Source of the DNA: Salinimicrobium catena
GTDB lineage: Bacteria; Bacteroidota; Bacteroidia; Flavobacteriales; Flavobacteriaceae
DNA length: 64,000 bases
Direction: 5' to 3'
Assembly: GCF_900102915.1 (NCBI RefSeq)
Contig: NZ_FNGG01000004.1
Location: 62,001 to 126,000, forward strand
Position 1 is the first letter of the stretch, and every line of letters begins with the position of its first letter. Positions 33,920 through 43,267 of the stretch are shown in pieces. The notes below the pieces were generated by a model. The model did no database searches and had not been told where the DNA came from. It was given only the letters and a program-made list of their open reading frames with translations. The position numbers were made by a program, and so were the translations under genes.

Positions 33920-35317
33920 TCAATTGTCATAAAACCGGGAGGAACCCAGGTATTTCTCGATTAGCTGATTGTATTCGGGAGTAAGCTTAAGGCCTAGCGT
34001 TCCTTCAATATTGTAAAGGCCGTCTTTATTTTTATAACCGTGCTTAAGCATTTCTTCCAGGTAAAATAAAGCCGTTCCAAAATCGTCGTCCTGGGCGCTA
34101 AGAGTAATGATCTCCTTATAAGCCGCGTAATTCTTGGGATCAAAAATGGTCTGGATCATATTGGCCAGCAACTTCTTCTCCAAAGAAGCGCGGGTTTCCT
34201 TCAATTCATCGCGATAGGCGCGGGAAAGTTCGCCGATCAAACCTTCAAGCCGTTTTGCCATTTTTGCCTGCTCTCCCCCTTTTCGAACTAAGGAATCCAG
34301 CTGAATCTTCTGATAATTCCACCAGCCGAGATTTTCAAAATTCGCGGTGCGGATATCTTCCCCCAGGTAGTAAATGAAATCATCTATAAGCCGCAGTTCC
34401 TTTTCGTTCACTTCGGCTCTTTCCCGCTCCTGCAGATCATAATTGCGTGATCGCTTCAGCTGCTTTTGTTTTTCTTCGATCTCATTAAGATCCTTAAAGC
34501 CATCATACTTTTCTTCCAGAAGTTCTAAAAAGAGCATTGCACCAACAAGATCCTGATTGCTGATCATTTTATTTGCCAGGGCCAAGTCCAGAGAATACAG
34601 ATCATCCACCAGCTGAGGATCGATGGGCCGCAGCTTATTTTTCATGGCATCCAGGGTAAGGGAACCCACGGCACTCGCGATCAACCTCATCTCGGGCCAC
34701 TCATCATTTCCCTCATAAGTGTACACCCGGCTGGGAAATTTAAGATGGCTCAAGATCTGCGCCGTGTAATTCATTCCTGCGGAAGTGAACTGCTCATCAC
34801 CCACTATACCTATAAAAGAAAAATCCCGTTTCTCATCCAGCAGGTCCAGGTTGATCCAGTGATTGCCTACTGCGATCACCCCATGAATATCTTTGTACAA
34901 CAAAGGAATGGCGCTGGCTACTTTTCCGCCTTCATTGGACCCGGCCGAAGAGATCATTTTCATGTTTATAGGAAATCTCGGAACTGTTGCCTGCAACAGC
35001 CTGTCGGCAATTTCTAAGTTCGTCTTCAGGTCATTCTCTGAAGAAATATTGTTGGAAGAGATGAGGATGTATCCCTGTTCTTCGGCTGCAGCCCGAAACA
35101 AATGCGTTGCCGATTTCCCCCTGCCTTCCCCATCAAAAATGAACAGCACCGGCCAGGTTCTGGAGCTCTGAAAAGTAGTTGGCAGATATATGGAATAGCT
35201 CTCCTGAAGAGAATCTGAAACTTTCAGGGAATCAGTCACTATTCCTTTTTTTATCGCTATTTCCTGTGCAGAAACAGGCAAAGCCAATAACAGTATTGCA
35301 AGTAGAATTCTTCTCAT
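33920..35317 (-). CDS. exported esterase-like alpha/beta hydrolase, probably inactive
   Basis: A 465-residue exported protein with signal peptide 1-18. Residues about 40-240 resemble esterase-type alpha/beta hydrolases (SYSIYLPTTFQSSRTWPVLFIFDGEGRG, then FSFIGIVGDEQFTSAGMNY and YEGNDEWPEMRLIASAVG). At the nucleophile elbow, homologues read GFSGG or GxSxG; here the stretch is AGSNEGGKVAS, placing Asn128 where Ser is expected. The last 220 residues are helical and may be a TPR-like domain (YFLEEMLKHGYKNKDG). The loss of Ser suggests a binding rather than catalytic role. It precedes the DUF1684 gene. Confidence 0.7.
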   Translation of the reverse strand: MRRILLAILLLALPVSAQEIAIKKGIVTDSLKVSDSLQESYSIYLPTTFQSSRTWPVLFIFDGEGRGKSATHLFRAAAEEQGYILISSNNISSENDLKTNLEIADRLLQATVPRFPINMKMISSAGSNEGGKVASAIPLLYKDIHGVIAVGNHWINLDLLDEKRDFSFIGIVGDEQFTSAGMNYTAQILSHLKFPSRVYTYEGNDEWPEMRLIASAVGSLTLDAMKNKLRPIDPQLVDDLYSLDLALANKMISNQDLVGAMLFLELLEEKYDGFKDLNEIEEKQKQLKRSRNYDLQERERAEVNEKELRLIDDFIYYLGEDIRTANFENLGWWNYQKIQLDSLVRKGGEQAKMAKRLEGLIGELSRAYRDELKETRASLEKKLLANMIQTIFDPKNYAAYKEIITLSAQDDDFGTALFYLEEMLKHGYKNKDGLYNIEGTLGLKLTPEYNQLIEKYLGSSRFYDN

Positions 35318-35384
35318 GCAATTAAATTAGTTAATTTTCCAAAAACCGCAGACAAAAAGTGAAAGGGATCATATCTGAGAGAAC

Positions 35385-35415
35385 AAAAAAAAAAGCCTTA
35401 CTTTTCAGTAAGGCT
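35385..35415 (-). terminator. terminator of cspA
   Basis: AGCCTTAC (35394-35401) pairs with GTAAGGCT (35408-35415); on the minus strand the stem is followed by a run of at least nine T. Confidence 0.88.
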
Positions 35416-35439
35416 AAATTTATAAATAAGAACCTGAAA

Positions 35440-35631
35440 CTATGCTTGTTTCACGTTTACTGCATTTACACCTTTTCTACCTTCTTCAAGGTCAAAAGTC
35501 ACTTCGTCGTCTTGTCTAATTTCATCAACCAGACCATTAGCGTGTACGAAGTACTCTTCGTTTAATTCTTCATCCTTAATAAATCCATAACCTTTTGATT
35601 CATTAAAAAATTTTACTGTTCCTTTATTCAT
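35440..35631 (-). CDS. cold shock protein (CspA family)
   Basis: A 63-residue single cold-shock domain that binds single-stranded RNA. RNP1 is KGYGFI and RNP2 is YFVHANGL; the start MNKGTVKFFNESKGYGFI is typical. It is a monocistronic gene with a strong terminator 25 bases after the stop and a promoter-like box just upstream, as expected for a highly expressed gene. Bacteroidota have several such paralogues, so a specific symbol is not given. Confidence 0.94.
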   Translation of the reverse strand: MNKGTVKFFNESKGYGFIKDEELNEEYFVHANGLVDEIRQDDEVTFDLEEGRKGVNAVNVKQA

Positions 35632-35652
35632 TATAAAAATTTAAATTGGAGG

Positions 35653-35679
35653 CGAAGGTACAGTTTAATTTTCCCGCAA
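35653..35679 (-). promoter_or_regulatory. promoter-like boxes for cspA
   Basis: On the minus strand TTGC (35676-35679) is followed after 15 bases by TACCTTCG (35653-35660), one mismatch from TAnnTTTG, 21 bases before the ATG. Confidence 0.45.
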
Positions 35680-35719
35680 TCTACTAAAAATCAATAAATT
35701 ATTTTTTTAATTCAATTAC

Positions 35720-36334
35720 CTAGATATCAAAGGCGATGTGGATCCCCTGTATGAGCATGTTCACACCTATAATTGCGATGATCAATCCCATGATCTTTTC
35801 GATCACCACGATCTTGTTAGCCCCTATATACCTCACCAGGTATTCGCTTGACAGGAAAGCCAGGTGGTTGAGCCACATCACCAGGGCGAACATGACCAGG
35901 ATAATACCCAATTGCAGGTAGGTAGCGTTTGTGGTGAAGTTCATCGCGGTAACGATGGTACCCGGTCCTGCCAGGATAGGAATTCCCAATGGGGAAATGG
36001 ATATCCCTTCGTTAAAGTTGACCTCCTCCTGGTTATCAATACTGGAAACCTGCGCCCTTATCATTTCAAAACCCACGAAGAAGACCAAAATTCCCCCCGT
36101 GATCTTAAAGGCAGGAATGGTCAATCCGAAGAAATCAAAAATGTATTTCCCCAGGATGATAAAGCCCGAGACGATCACAAAGGCCGTAAAAGTTGCTTTT
36201 TTGGAGATTACCTTTCGGGTGGGTCTGTCAGCCTGTCTGGTAAGGCTTAAAAAGACAGGAACATTCCCCACCGGGTTGTTAATGGCAATGAATCCGGTGA
36301 AGACCGCGATGGCAAATACTCCTATGCTTTCCAT
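35720..36334 (-). CDS. MarC family integral membrane protein
   Basis: A 204-residue protein with six transmembrane helices. It carries the family motif NNPVGNVPVFLSLT near the N-terminus and GIPILAGPGTIVTAMNF in the second half, matching the 'NPxxxxP' and 'PGT' repeats of MarC/UPF0056 proteins. Despite its name MarC is not involved in multidrug resistance; its substrate is unknown. TACTTTTA on the minus strand (36353-36360) is a possible -7 box. Confidence 0.92.
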   Translation of the reverse strand: MESIGVFAIAVFTGFIAINNPVGNVPVFLSLTRQADRPTRKVISKKATFTAFVIVSGFIILGKYIFDFFGLTIPAFKITGGILVFFVGFEMIRAQVSSIDNQEEVNFNEGISISPLGIPILAGPGTIVTAMNFTTNATYLQLGIILVMFALVMWLNHLAFLSSEYLVRYIGANKIVVIEKIMGLIIAIIGVNMLIQGIHIAFDI

Positions 36335-36511
36335 TTACAGGTTTTAAGGGGATAAAAGTATCTAAAATAAATTTTCTGCAAAAACCGATGGCAAAAGTTT
36401 AATTTTTGAGAGCTTTTCTGCGGAAGGAACTTCCTATTTTCAGACTTCTTTAACGCAGCTGCCCTTCCATTTTTCGTACTTTTTATTCCGAAGATCCAGA
36501 AGCAACCTTGT

Positions 36512-37105
36512 ATGAAAAGCTATAATGAGAAAAGAGATTTCAGCAAAACCAAAGAGCCTCGCGATGAGCCTTCAAAAAAGAAGAACGAGACTCCCATTTT
36601 CGTGATCCAGAAACATGAGGCGACCAATCTGCATTACGACTTTAGGTTAGAAATTGATGGAACCTTGAAATCCTGGTCGGTGCCCAAAGGGCCCAGTACA
36701 GACCCTTCGGTAAAAAGAATGGCCATTCCCACCGAAGATCACCCTATAGCCTACGCCGATTTTGAAGGCACCATACCCAAAGAGGAATATGGCGGCGGCA
36801 CGGTCATGATCTGGGACAAAGGTACCATTGAAAGCAACAAGCACGATGACAAAGGGAACCTTATCTCGCTGGAGGAAAGCTTCAAAGCCGGAAGTATTGA
36901 GATCATTCTCCACGGAAAAAAGCTAAAAGGCGGCTACAACCTCGTAGAAATGAAAGGCGGCAAGATGAAAGGAAACTGGCTGCTGATAAAACAGGATGAC
37001 GAGGAAGCAGATGCGAGACGGAATCCTGTAAGCACCCAGGACAAAAGTGTGGTTACCGGCCGCAGCATGAAACAAATAGCCAAGGAAGACCAAAATCAAG
37101 AATGA
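36512..37105 (+). CDS. stand-alone LigD 3'-phosphoesterase domain
   Basis: A 197-residue protein corresponding to the phosphoesterase (PE) module of bacterial LigD, which trims 3' ends of DNA and 3'-ribonucleotides in non-homologous end joining. The catalytic pattern is clear: FVIQKHEATNLHYDFRLE (His, His, Asp), LKSWSVPKGPS, and EDHPIAYADFEGTIPKEEYGGGTVMIWD (second His). An N-terminal basic disordered tail (1-28) precedes it. No ligase or polymerase module is fused; a separate polymerase gene follows after seven bases. It begins a four-gene operon (36512-38843). Confidence 0.93.
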   Translation: MKSYNEKRDFSKTKEPRDEPSKKKNETPIFVIQKHEATNLHYDFRLEIDGTLKSWSVPKGPSTDPSVKRMAIPTEDHPIAYADFEGTIPKEEYGGGTVMIWDKGTIESNKHDDKGNLISLEESFKAGSIEIILHGKKLKGGYNLVEMKGGKMKGNWLLIKQDDEEADARRNPVSTQDKSVVTGRSMKQIAKEDQNQE

Positions 37106-37112
37106 TTGAATT

Positions 37113-37928
37113 ATGGAAATAGCACAGGTAGAAATAACCCATCCCGATAAGGTCATTTTTCCGAAGAAAAATATTACCAAAGGAGATATGGCAGAATATT
37201 ACGACAAGATCGCAGACCAAATGCTGCCCTATCTAAAAGACCGGCCGCTAACCTTACACAGGTTTCCGAACGGCATTGGAGAAGCAGGGTTCTACCAAAA
37301 AAATATTTCAGATTACTTTCCCGATTATATTAAGACCGTAGAAATTGAAACTGAAGACGGTACCAATACCCAGATAATCTGTAATGACAAAAGAACCCTG
37401 CTGTACCTGGTAAACCAGGGCACGGTGGAGTTTCACATCTGGCTTAGCCGTAAGGACAAAATACGGGAACCAGATAAGGTGATCTTCGACCTGGATCCTC
37501 CCGAAAATGCTTTCGAAAAGGTAAAAGAAGCAGCCAAAGTGGTGAGAAATTACCTAAGAAAGCAGAAAAAAGATCCGCAGTTAATGACCACCGGGCAAAG
37601 CGGACTGCACCTGTATTATTCCATTCGCCGGGGTAAAGATTTTGATGAAATTAAAAAAGAAGCAAGAAAGGTGGCCGAGGAAGTCACCCGGTTACGACCT
37701 GATCTTTTGACAACAAAAATCAGAAAAGACCAGCGGGAAGGAAAGATTTTTGTAGATTACCTTCGCAACGCATATGCGCAAACAGCAGTTTGTCCTTATT
37801 CGTTAAGGGCGAACCAGGAAGCAGGTGTCGCCACTCCGCTGGAGTGGGAAGAGCTGTCAAAGCTGGAAAGCGCGTCTTTTTATACGTTAGAGAACATTTT
37901 TAAGAGACTGGGACAGATCCAAAAATAA
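37113..37928 (+). CDS. stand-alone LigD polymerase/primase domain
   Basis: A 271-residue protein equal to the polymerase (POL, archaeo-eukaryotic primase type) module of LigD, which adds ribo- or deoxynucleotides during end joining. The metal-binding acidic pair lies in VIFDLDPPE, and the motifs TTGQSGLHLYYSIRRGKDFDE and KIFVDYLRNAYAQTAVCPYSLRANQEAGVATPLEW match the family. ATP-dependent ligase residues are absent. It is the second gene of the PE-POL-DUF1232-four-helix operon. Neither Ku nor a ligase gene is visible nearby, so these must be supplied from elsewhere or not at all. Confidence 0.93.
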   Translation: MEIAQVEITHPDKVIFPKKNITKGDMAEYYDKIADQMLPYLKDRPLTLHRFPNGIGEAGFYQKNISDYFPDYIKTVEIETEDGTNTQIICNDKRTLLYLVNQGTVEFHIWLSRKDKIREPDKVIFDLDPPENAFEKVKEAAKVVRNYLRKQKKDPQLMTTGQSGLHLYYSIRRGKDFDEIKKEARKVAEEVTRLRPDLLTTKIRKDQREGKIFVDYLRNAYAQTAVCPYSLRANQEAGVATPLEWEELSKLESASFYTLENIFKRLGQIQK

Positions 37929-37946
37929 AACTTCAAAAACAGTAAA

Positions 37947-38360
37947 ATGAAGCACATTAGCCCCGAACAAGCAGATCACGCTTTAAATCAACAAGCTGAA
38001 AAGGTAAAAGAAAAAGACCTTGAAAAGGTCCTGAAAAAGCAGGAAAAGATCGAGAATAAATTCCGGAACAATGATTCCATAAGCGGGTATATAACCAAGG
38101 CTAAAAGCATGTTCGGCCTTATAAGGGATTACTGGAGCGGGGAATACACCGGGGTGCCATGGAAGACCATTGCGGCCGTGGCAGGAGCTTTACTGTATGT
38201 GCTTATGCCCCTTGACCTCATCCCCGATTTCATTCCGCTGGTAGGATTACTGGACGACGCCGGAGTCATCGCCGCCTGCCTCACCCTGGTCAATGATGAT
38301 TTGGTAGCTTACGAAAAATGGAAGGTACTGCAGGAGCAGGAAGAAGAGGTAGAAGGATAA
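37947..38360 (+). CDS. DUF1232 (YkvA-like) membrane protein
   Basis: A 137-residue protein with a charged coiled-coil N-terminus (about 10-50) and the DUF1232 domain (about 70-118): WKTIAAVAGALLYVLMPLDLIPDFIPLVGLLDDAGVIAACL. The domain is short and hydrophobic and has the invariant PLDLIPDFIP(L/V)xGLxDD motif; its function is unknown. It lies 18 bases after the LigD polymerase gene and three before a four-helix protein gene, so co-expression with end-joining genes is likely. Confidence 0.9.
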   Translation: MKHISPEQADHALNQQAEKVKEKDLEKVLKKQEKIENKFRNNDSISGYITKAKSMFGLIRDYWSGEYTGVPWKTIAAVAGALLYVLMPLDLIPDFIPLVGLLDDAGVIAACLTLVNDDLVAYEKWKVLQEQEEEVEG

Positions 38361-38363
38361 ATT

Positions 38364-38843
38364 ATGAGAAGCGAAGAGCTGGAAAAAATGCCTTTGTATC
38401 AAAAGGCAATGGAGATCCTCAAGATCGTTGAAAGGATAACCAGCCTTGTACCCGAAGATGACAGCCCACTTTCCTTTCTTGCCCGCGACATGCAGGCGGA
38501 CGCTTTACAGATTCCCGCGAAAATTGCCGGGGCCTCGGGTGTTGATCTCTATGACATTAAAATGGAAAATGCCGCGGTGATTAGAAAATGCGCCAGGCAG
38601 ATCTACGTGGGCTGCAACGGGTTCAGGATCTGGGATTTTAAGGAAACAGAATATCTCGAACTGTTAAGAGCTCAAATTGAAGATTTCCGTGTTCTTTTCG
38701 CGGAATGGGTCAAAACCTTTGACCAATGGAACTATGTCATCGACCGCTGGGGTTTGTTCAATCCTCCGGGAGTGAATTATGACGACAAGGATCCTGATGA
38801 AGATATTCCTTTTGACAATCCATTCGATGACCCGGAGGATTAA
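38364..38843 (+). CDS. four-helix bundle protein (23S rRNA IVP-like) with acidic tail
   Basis: A 159-residue helical protein. The first 110 residues resemble the 23S rRNA intervening-sequence/Avd-type four-helix proteins: LYQKAMEILKIVERITSLVPEDDSPLSFLARDMQADALQIPAKIAGASG has the helix, Pro and ALxIPxxIA pattern of that family, and a second helical pair follows. It ends in a very acidic tail with repeated DxP units (DKDPDEDIPFDNPF). It is the last gene of the LigD PE/POL operon, three bases after DUF1232. The family match is weak and the function unknown; nucleic acid or protein binding is possible. Confidence 0.6.
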   Translation: MRSEELEKMPLYQKAMEILKIVERITSLVPEDDSPLSFLARDMQADALQIPAKIAGASGVDLYDIKMENAAVIRKCARQIYVGCNGFRIWDFKETEYLELLRAQIEDFRVLFAEWVKTFDQWNYVIDRWGLFNPPGVNYDDKDPDEDIPFDNPFDDPED

Positions 38844-38887
38844 ATTTTTTGTTCCGTTTTCAACCTTTTCCCGGATATTCTAATATT

Positions 38888-39352
38888 TCAGAGGGTAAGA
38901 TAACGGTCCAGAGACCATTTTCCACCGCCTTTGATAATGAGAAAGAGCGACCCAAGCCACATTGCAAAATCGGTTCTCATTTCATGAGCCATGCTCCAAA
39001 AGCCATAGGTTTTTAGATCGCGTAGAACAAAAGGACCAAAACTTTCTCCCAAACCTATAGGTATTTTCGTCACTACAATAGCTACACTCATAATTATAAG
39101 AGTGACAACGGCTGCACCCCGGGTGTATAGGCCAAGCAGGAGAAGTATTCCCGCCAGCACCTCAAAAAATCCGACAAAATTTCCAAAAAAGTCAGCTTCC
39201 GGAAAACCCATTTTTTCGAACCTGCCCACACCCCTCATCGAAGGATAGAGAAATTTTTGAATTCCTTCTACCAGGAAAACAGCCCCCACCATTAGCCTGA
39301 TAAGAATGGTTGTTCTTTGAGCGTCTGTACGCATAAAGCTGCGAATAGTCAT
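38888..39352 (-). CDS. DoxX family membrane protein
   Basis: A 154-residue protein with four transmembrane helices. DoxX features: LIRLMVGAVFLVEGIQKFLYPSMRGVGRFEKMGFP near the start, FVGFFEVLAGILLLLGLYTRGAAVVTL in the middle, and MWLGSLFLIIKGGGKWSLDRYL at the end. Members are linked to quinone or sulfur metabolism and stress, but most have no proven activity. It ends 44 bases from the convergent four-helix gene and stands alone. Confidence 0.9.
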   Translation of the reverse strand: MTIRSFMRTDAQRTTILIRLMVGAVFLVEGIQKFLYPSMRGVGRFEKMGFPEADFFGNFVGFFEVLAGILLLLGLYTRGAAVVTLIIMSVAIVVTKIPIGLGESFGPFVLRDLKTYGFWSMAHEMRTDFAMWLGSLFLIIKGGGKWSLDRYLTL

Positions 39353-39652
39353 GATCTAATTCTTTGGATGGATTTTAAAAATACGAAAAAGAGCAGCAGG
39401 AAAGAAAAACTGTGGAGTTTCTAAACCAGACCAAATCAAAAGGTAACAAAACAAAAAACCTAACAGGTCTCAAAGTCCTGTTAGGTTTGATCATTTAAAG
39501 AAGTCTTGGAAAGGAAAATCGGCTGCGCCTCTCGGATAAAGCCTGCAACTTTTCTAAGAATTTTTTTCAGTTCAAAAGATCCCGATACCGCTGCCGCTCA
39601 TCGGGATAAGCGATTCGCACGGCTTTTACAAAAGTAAAAGCCGGCTCTCTGC
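39353..39652. other. 300-base intergenic stretch with three hairpins
   Basis: No gene is seen here. It holds a terminator-like hairpin (39456-39488), an inverted repeat ATCCCGAT/ATCGGGAT (39579-39586 and 39600-39607) and GGCTTTTAC/GTAAAAGCC (39621-39629 and 39634-39642) just downstream of icmF. The last two have no following T run, so they may protect the icmF mRNA end rather than terminate. Confidence 0.6.
39456..39488 (-). terminator. terminator-like hairpin downstream of icmF
   Basis: AAACCTAACAGG (39456-39467) pairs with CCTGTTAGGTTT (39477-39488); on the minus strand the stem continues into a T-rich run. Similar palindromes around CCTGTTAGG are frequent between flavobacterial genes, so it could also be a dispersed repeat. 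Confidence 0.65.
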
Positions 39653-42600
39653 TTACATATTTCTCCTGTACTGCCCTCCTACTTCAAAGAGAGCAGTAGT
39701 GATCTGTCCTAAAGAACAGACTTTGGTGGCTTCCATCAGCACCTCAAAGATGTTCTCATTTTGAACCGCCGCCTGCTGCACTTTTTCAAGCGTTTCCTTC
39801 TCCAGTTCTTTTTTGGCCTTGTGAAGGTTCTCCAAAGTTTTGATCTGGTTCTGTTTTTCCTCTTCGGTAGCCCTGATCACCTCTCCCGGAGTCACGGTTG
39901 GGGAGCCGGTAGAGCTAAGGAAAGTATTCACCCCGATAATTGGATAATCACCGCTGTGCTTTAAAGTCTCGTAGTAAAGACTTTCCTCCTGGATCTTGCT
40001 GCGCTGGTACATGGTCTCCATCGCTCCAAGCACTCCTCCCCTTTCAGTGATTCGGTCGAATTCCTGCAGTACCGCTTCCTCCACAAGATCGGTCAATTCT
40101 TCAATAATGAAAGATCCCTGGATAGGGTTCTCATTCTTGGCCAAGCCTAATTCCTTGTTGATGATCAACTGGATGGCCATCGCCCTTCTTACAGAAGCTT
40201 CGGTAGGCGTAGTGATCGCCTCGTCATACGCATTGGTATGCAGCGAATTACAGTTATCATAAATAGCGTAAAGCGCCTGCAGGGTGGTCCTGATATCATT
40301 GAAATCGATCTCCTGCGCATGCAGGGATCTCCCTGAAGTCTGGATGTGATATTTCAACATCTGCGCCCTTGGGTTCGCACCATATTTATGCTTCATGGCC
40401 TTAGACCAGATCTTCCTGGCTACACGGCCAATAACCGCATATTCTGGATCGATCCCGTTCGAGAAGAAAAATGACAGGTTAGGCCCGAATTTGTTGATGT
40501 CCATTCCCCTGCTCAAATAGTACTCCACGTAGGTAAATCCATTAGCAAGAGTAAGGGCTAATTGAGTAATTGGGTTTGCACCTGCTTCCGCAATGTGGTA
40601 TCCGGAAATGGAAACCGAATAGAAGTTGCGTACATTTTCTTTGATAAAATATTCCTGCACGTCTCCCATTAACCTTAATGCGAATTCCGTAGAAAAGATA
40701 CAGGTATTCTGTGCCTGGTCCTCTTTCAGAATATCTGCCTGCACGGTACCACGTACCTGACTTAAAGTTCGTTTTTTGATATCGGCGTAAACATCGGCCG
40801 GTAAAACCTGATCTCCGGTCACCCCAAGCAGCATCAGGCCGAGTCCGTTATTTCCTTCGGGTAATTCTCCCCTGTATTTTGGCTGGTCGACATCTTTTTC
40901 GGCATAGATCTCTTTGATCTTTTCCTGAACCTCACCCTCCAGGCCGTGCTCTTTGATGTATTTCTCACATTGCTGATCTATGGCCGCATTCATGAAGAAT
41001 CCAAGTAACATAGGTGCCGGACCGTTAATGGTCATACTTACCGAGGTCATAGGATCGGCCAGATCAAAGCCTGAATATAATTTCTTGGCATCGTCAAGAC
41101 AACAGATGGAAACTCCCGCGTTTCCGATCTTTCCGTAGATATCGGGGCGGTGGTCGGGATCATTTCCATAAAGCGTAACAGAATCAAAGGCTGTAGAAAG
41201 CCTTTTTGCAGGCATTCCAAGACTTACGTAATGGAAACGACGGTTGGTCCTTTCGGGAGAACCTTCCCCAGCGAACATCCTGGTAGGATCTTCACCCTGC
41301 CTCTTGAACGGGTATAGTCCCGCGGTATAAGGGAATTCTCCAGGTACATTTTCCTGCAGGCACCATCTCAAAATATCGCCCCAGGCCTGATATTTAGGCA
41401 AAGCTACCTTCGGGATCTGGGTGTGGGAAAGTGACTCTGTATGCGTTTTGATCTTGATCTCCTTATCACGAACCTTAAAGCTGTAGATAGGATCTTGGTA
41501 CTTGTTCACTTTGTCATCCCAACCGATAATGATCTCCCAGTTGTATGGGTCAAGGTCCATTTTTACCTTATCGAATTCCTTTTTCAACAGGTCTATCAGA
41601 TCCTTGTTTTCTTCGGAAGTAGCATTCTGCAGGCTCTCCTCCTCAAAACCGTACTGGTTCAGTTCCACTTTCACACCGGTAACCGACTCCACAGTCTTGT
41701 AAATTCCGTAGAGCTTTTGGGCCACCTCAGCCTGAGCTGTGGCCTTTTCGTCATAAGAGCGGTTGTTTTCAGAAATTTCGGAAAGATAGCGCGTTCTGCT
41801 TGGCGGGATCACAAATACCTTTTCGCTCATTTCTTCTGAAATGTGGAAAGTAGATTTGAATTTCGCGCCGGTCTTATCATCGATCCTGTCCATGATCTGC
41901 TTGTACAGCGTGTTCATTCCGGGATCGTTGAACTGCGAAGCGATGGTGCCAAACACCGGAAGCTTCTCAGGGTCTGAATGCCAAAGTCCGTGATTGCGCT
42001 GGTACTGCTTTTTAACATCGCGAAGGGCATCCAGGGCTCCGCGTTTATCGAACTTATTGATCGCCACAAGGTCTGCAAAGTCAAGCATGTCGATCTTTTC
42101 CAGCTGGGTAGCCGCACCAAATTCAGGAGTCATCACATATAGCGAAACATCAGAATGCTCCAGGATCTCTGTATCTGACTGCCCGATCCCTGAAGTTTCA
42201 AGGATAATAAGATCATAACCTGCTGCCTTTAGTACCTCAATAGCTTCAGCAACATATTTTGAAAGCGCCAGGTTTGACTGACGGGTAGCCAGGGAACGCA
42301 TGTAAACTCGCGGATTGTTGATCGCGTTCATACGTATGCGGTCTCCCAAAAGGGCACCGCCGGTCTTCCTTTTTGAAGGGTCAACCGAGATGATCCCTAT
42401 GGTCTTTTCAGGAAAATCTATCAGGAACCTGCGCACAAGTTCATCAACCAAAGATGACTTTCCGGCACCCCCGGTTCCGGTAATTCCCAGCACAGGAATG
42501 CTCCTCTCTTTATTTTCTTCATGTATCTTCTGAAGGGTGTCTTTTGCAACCTCCGGGAAATTTTCCGCAGCAGAGATCACCCTGGCGATCGCGCCGGGCT

Positions 42601-43084
42601 TTTTCTCTGAAAGCAGATCCACTTCCCCGTTCAGGTTTTCTCCTATGGCAAAATCAGATTTTTCAACAAGGTCGTTGATCATTCCCTGCAGCCCAAGATC
42701 TCTGCCGTCATCGGGAGAATAGATACGGGTAATGCCGTATTCTTCCAGTTCTTTGATCTCTTCGGGAAGGATCACTCCGCCTCCGCCTCCAAAGATCTTG
42801 ATATGACCGGCGCCTTTTTCCTGTAGCAGGTCATACATGTATTTGAAATATTCGGTATGCCCGCCCTGGTAGGAGGTCATGGCTATGGCATTGGCATCTT
42901 CCTGTATCGCGCAGTTCACTACTTCCTCAACACTGCGGTCATGTCCCAGGTGGATCACTTCCACCCCGGTGGATTGAATGATGCGGCGCATGATGTTGAT
43001 AGCGGCATCGTGGCCGTCAAAAAGCGAGGCTGCCGTTACTATTCTTACTTTATTCTTGGGTTTATAAGGAGCTTGTTGTTCCAT
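39653..43084 (-). CDS. icmF: fused cobalamin-dependent acyl-CoA mutase with G-protein chaperone (IcmF)
   Basis: A 1143-residue single-chain mutase. The N-terminal B12-binding domain (about 10-140) has the base-off DGHD motif with His25 as cobalt ligand. A MeaI-type GTPase follows, with Walker A GTGGAGKS at 203-210, GIGQS and NKFD (343-346). The linker leads to the C-terminal TIM-barrel mutase (about 560-1110) with [25 protein letters not shown]. IcmF enzymes interconvert isobutyryl- and butyryl-CoA. At the two substrate-selecting sites, Gln792 is of the isobutyryl type, while Tyr591 sits where, by my alignment, IcmF usually has Phe. It stands alone, with hairpins downstream. Confidence 0.93.
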   Translation of the reverse strand: MEQQAPYKPKNKVRIVTAASLFDGHDAAINIMRRIIQSTGVEVIHLGHDRSVEEVVNCAIQEDANAIAMTSYQGGHTEYFKYMYDLLQEKGAGHIKIFGGGGGVILPEEIKELEEYGITRIYSPDDGRDLGLQGMINDLVEKSDFAIGENLNGEVDLLSEKKPGAIARVISAAENFPEVAKDTLQKIHEENKERSIPVLGITGTGGAGKSSLVDELVRRFLIDFPEKTIGIISVDPSKRKTGGALLGDRIRMNAINNPRVYMRSLATRQSNLALSKYVAEAIEVLKAAGYDLIILETSGIGQSDTEILEHSDVSLYVMTPEFGAATQLEKIDMLDFADLVAINKFDKRGALDALRDVKKQYQRNHGLWHSDPEKLPVFGTIASQFNDPGMNTLYKQIMDRIDDKTGAKFKSTFHISEEMSEKVFVIPPSRTRYLSEISENNRSYDEKATAQAEVAQKLYGIYKTVESVTGVKVELNQYGFEEESLQNATSEENKDLIDLLKKEFDKVKMDLDPYNWEIIIGWDDKVNKYQDPIYSFKVRDKEIKIKTHTESLSHTQIPKVALPKYQAWGDILRWCLQENVPGEFPYTAGLYPFKRQGEDPTRMFAGEGSPERTNRRFHYVSLGMPAKRLSTAFDSVTLYGNDPDHRPDIYGKIGNAGVSICCLDDAKKLYSGFDLADPMTSVSMTINGPAPMLLGFFMNAAIDQQCEKYIKEHGLEGEVQEKIKEIYAEKDVDQPKYRGELPEGNNGLGLMLLGVTGDQVLPADVYADIKKRTLSQVRGTVQADILKEDQAQNTCIFSTEFALRLMGDVQEYFIKENVRNFYSVSISGYHIAEAGANPITQLALTLANGFTYVEYYLSRGMDINKFGPNLSFFFSNGIDPEYAVIGRVARKIWSKAMKHKYGANPRAQMLKYHIQTSGRSLHAQEIDFNDIRTTLQALYAIYDNCNSLHTNAYDEAITTPTEASVRRAMAIQLIINKELGLAKNENPIQGSFIIEELTDLVEEAVLQEFDRITERGGVLGAMETMYQRSKIQEESLYYETLKHSGDYPIIGVNTFLSSTGSPTVTPGEVIRATEEEKQNQIKTLENLHKAKKELEKETLEKVQQAAVQNENIFEVLMEATKVCSLGQITTALFEVGGQYRRNM

Positions 43085-43246
43085 CTTCTATCCTGAAATT
43101 TTAAGTGGCCGCAATTTACGAATTTAGGAAGGAACTTGCCATTTTTCGGGCTTTTTAAAAACTGAAGCTAAAAAAACTGAAAAAGCTAAAAATCGCTATC
43201 GTTTGAGGATAACTTTTTATTATGACTATCTTCCTGCTCAAAACAA

Positions 43247-43254
43247 TAACTTTG
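43247..43254 (+). promoter_or_regulatory. -7 promoter box for the DUF4197 gene
   Basis: TAACTTTG fits TAnnTTTG exactly, 13 bases before the ATG at 43268. No -33 box is clear. Confidence 0.5.
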
Positions 43255-43267
43255 AAAAAAATCCATC

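Noticed and set aside
39579-39642. Two hairpins downstream of icmF as terminators
   Set aside because: Neither is followed by a T run on the minus strand; the better terminator is at 39456-39488.
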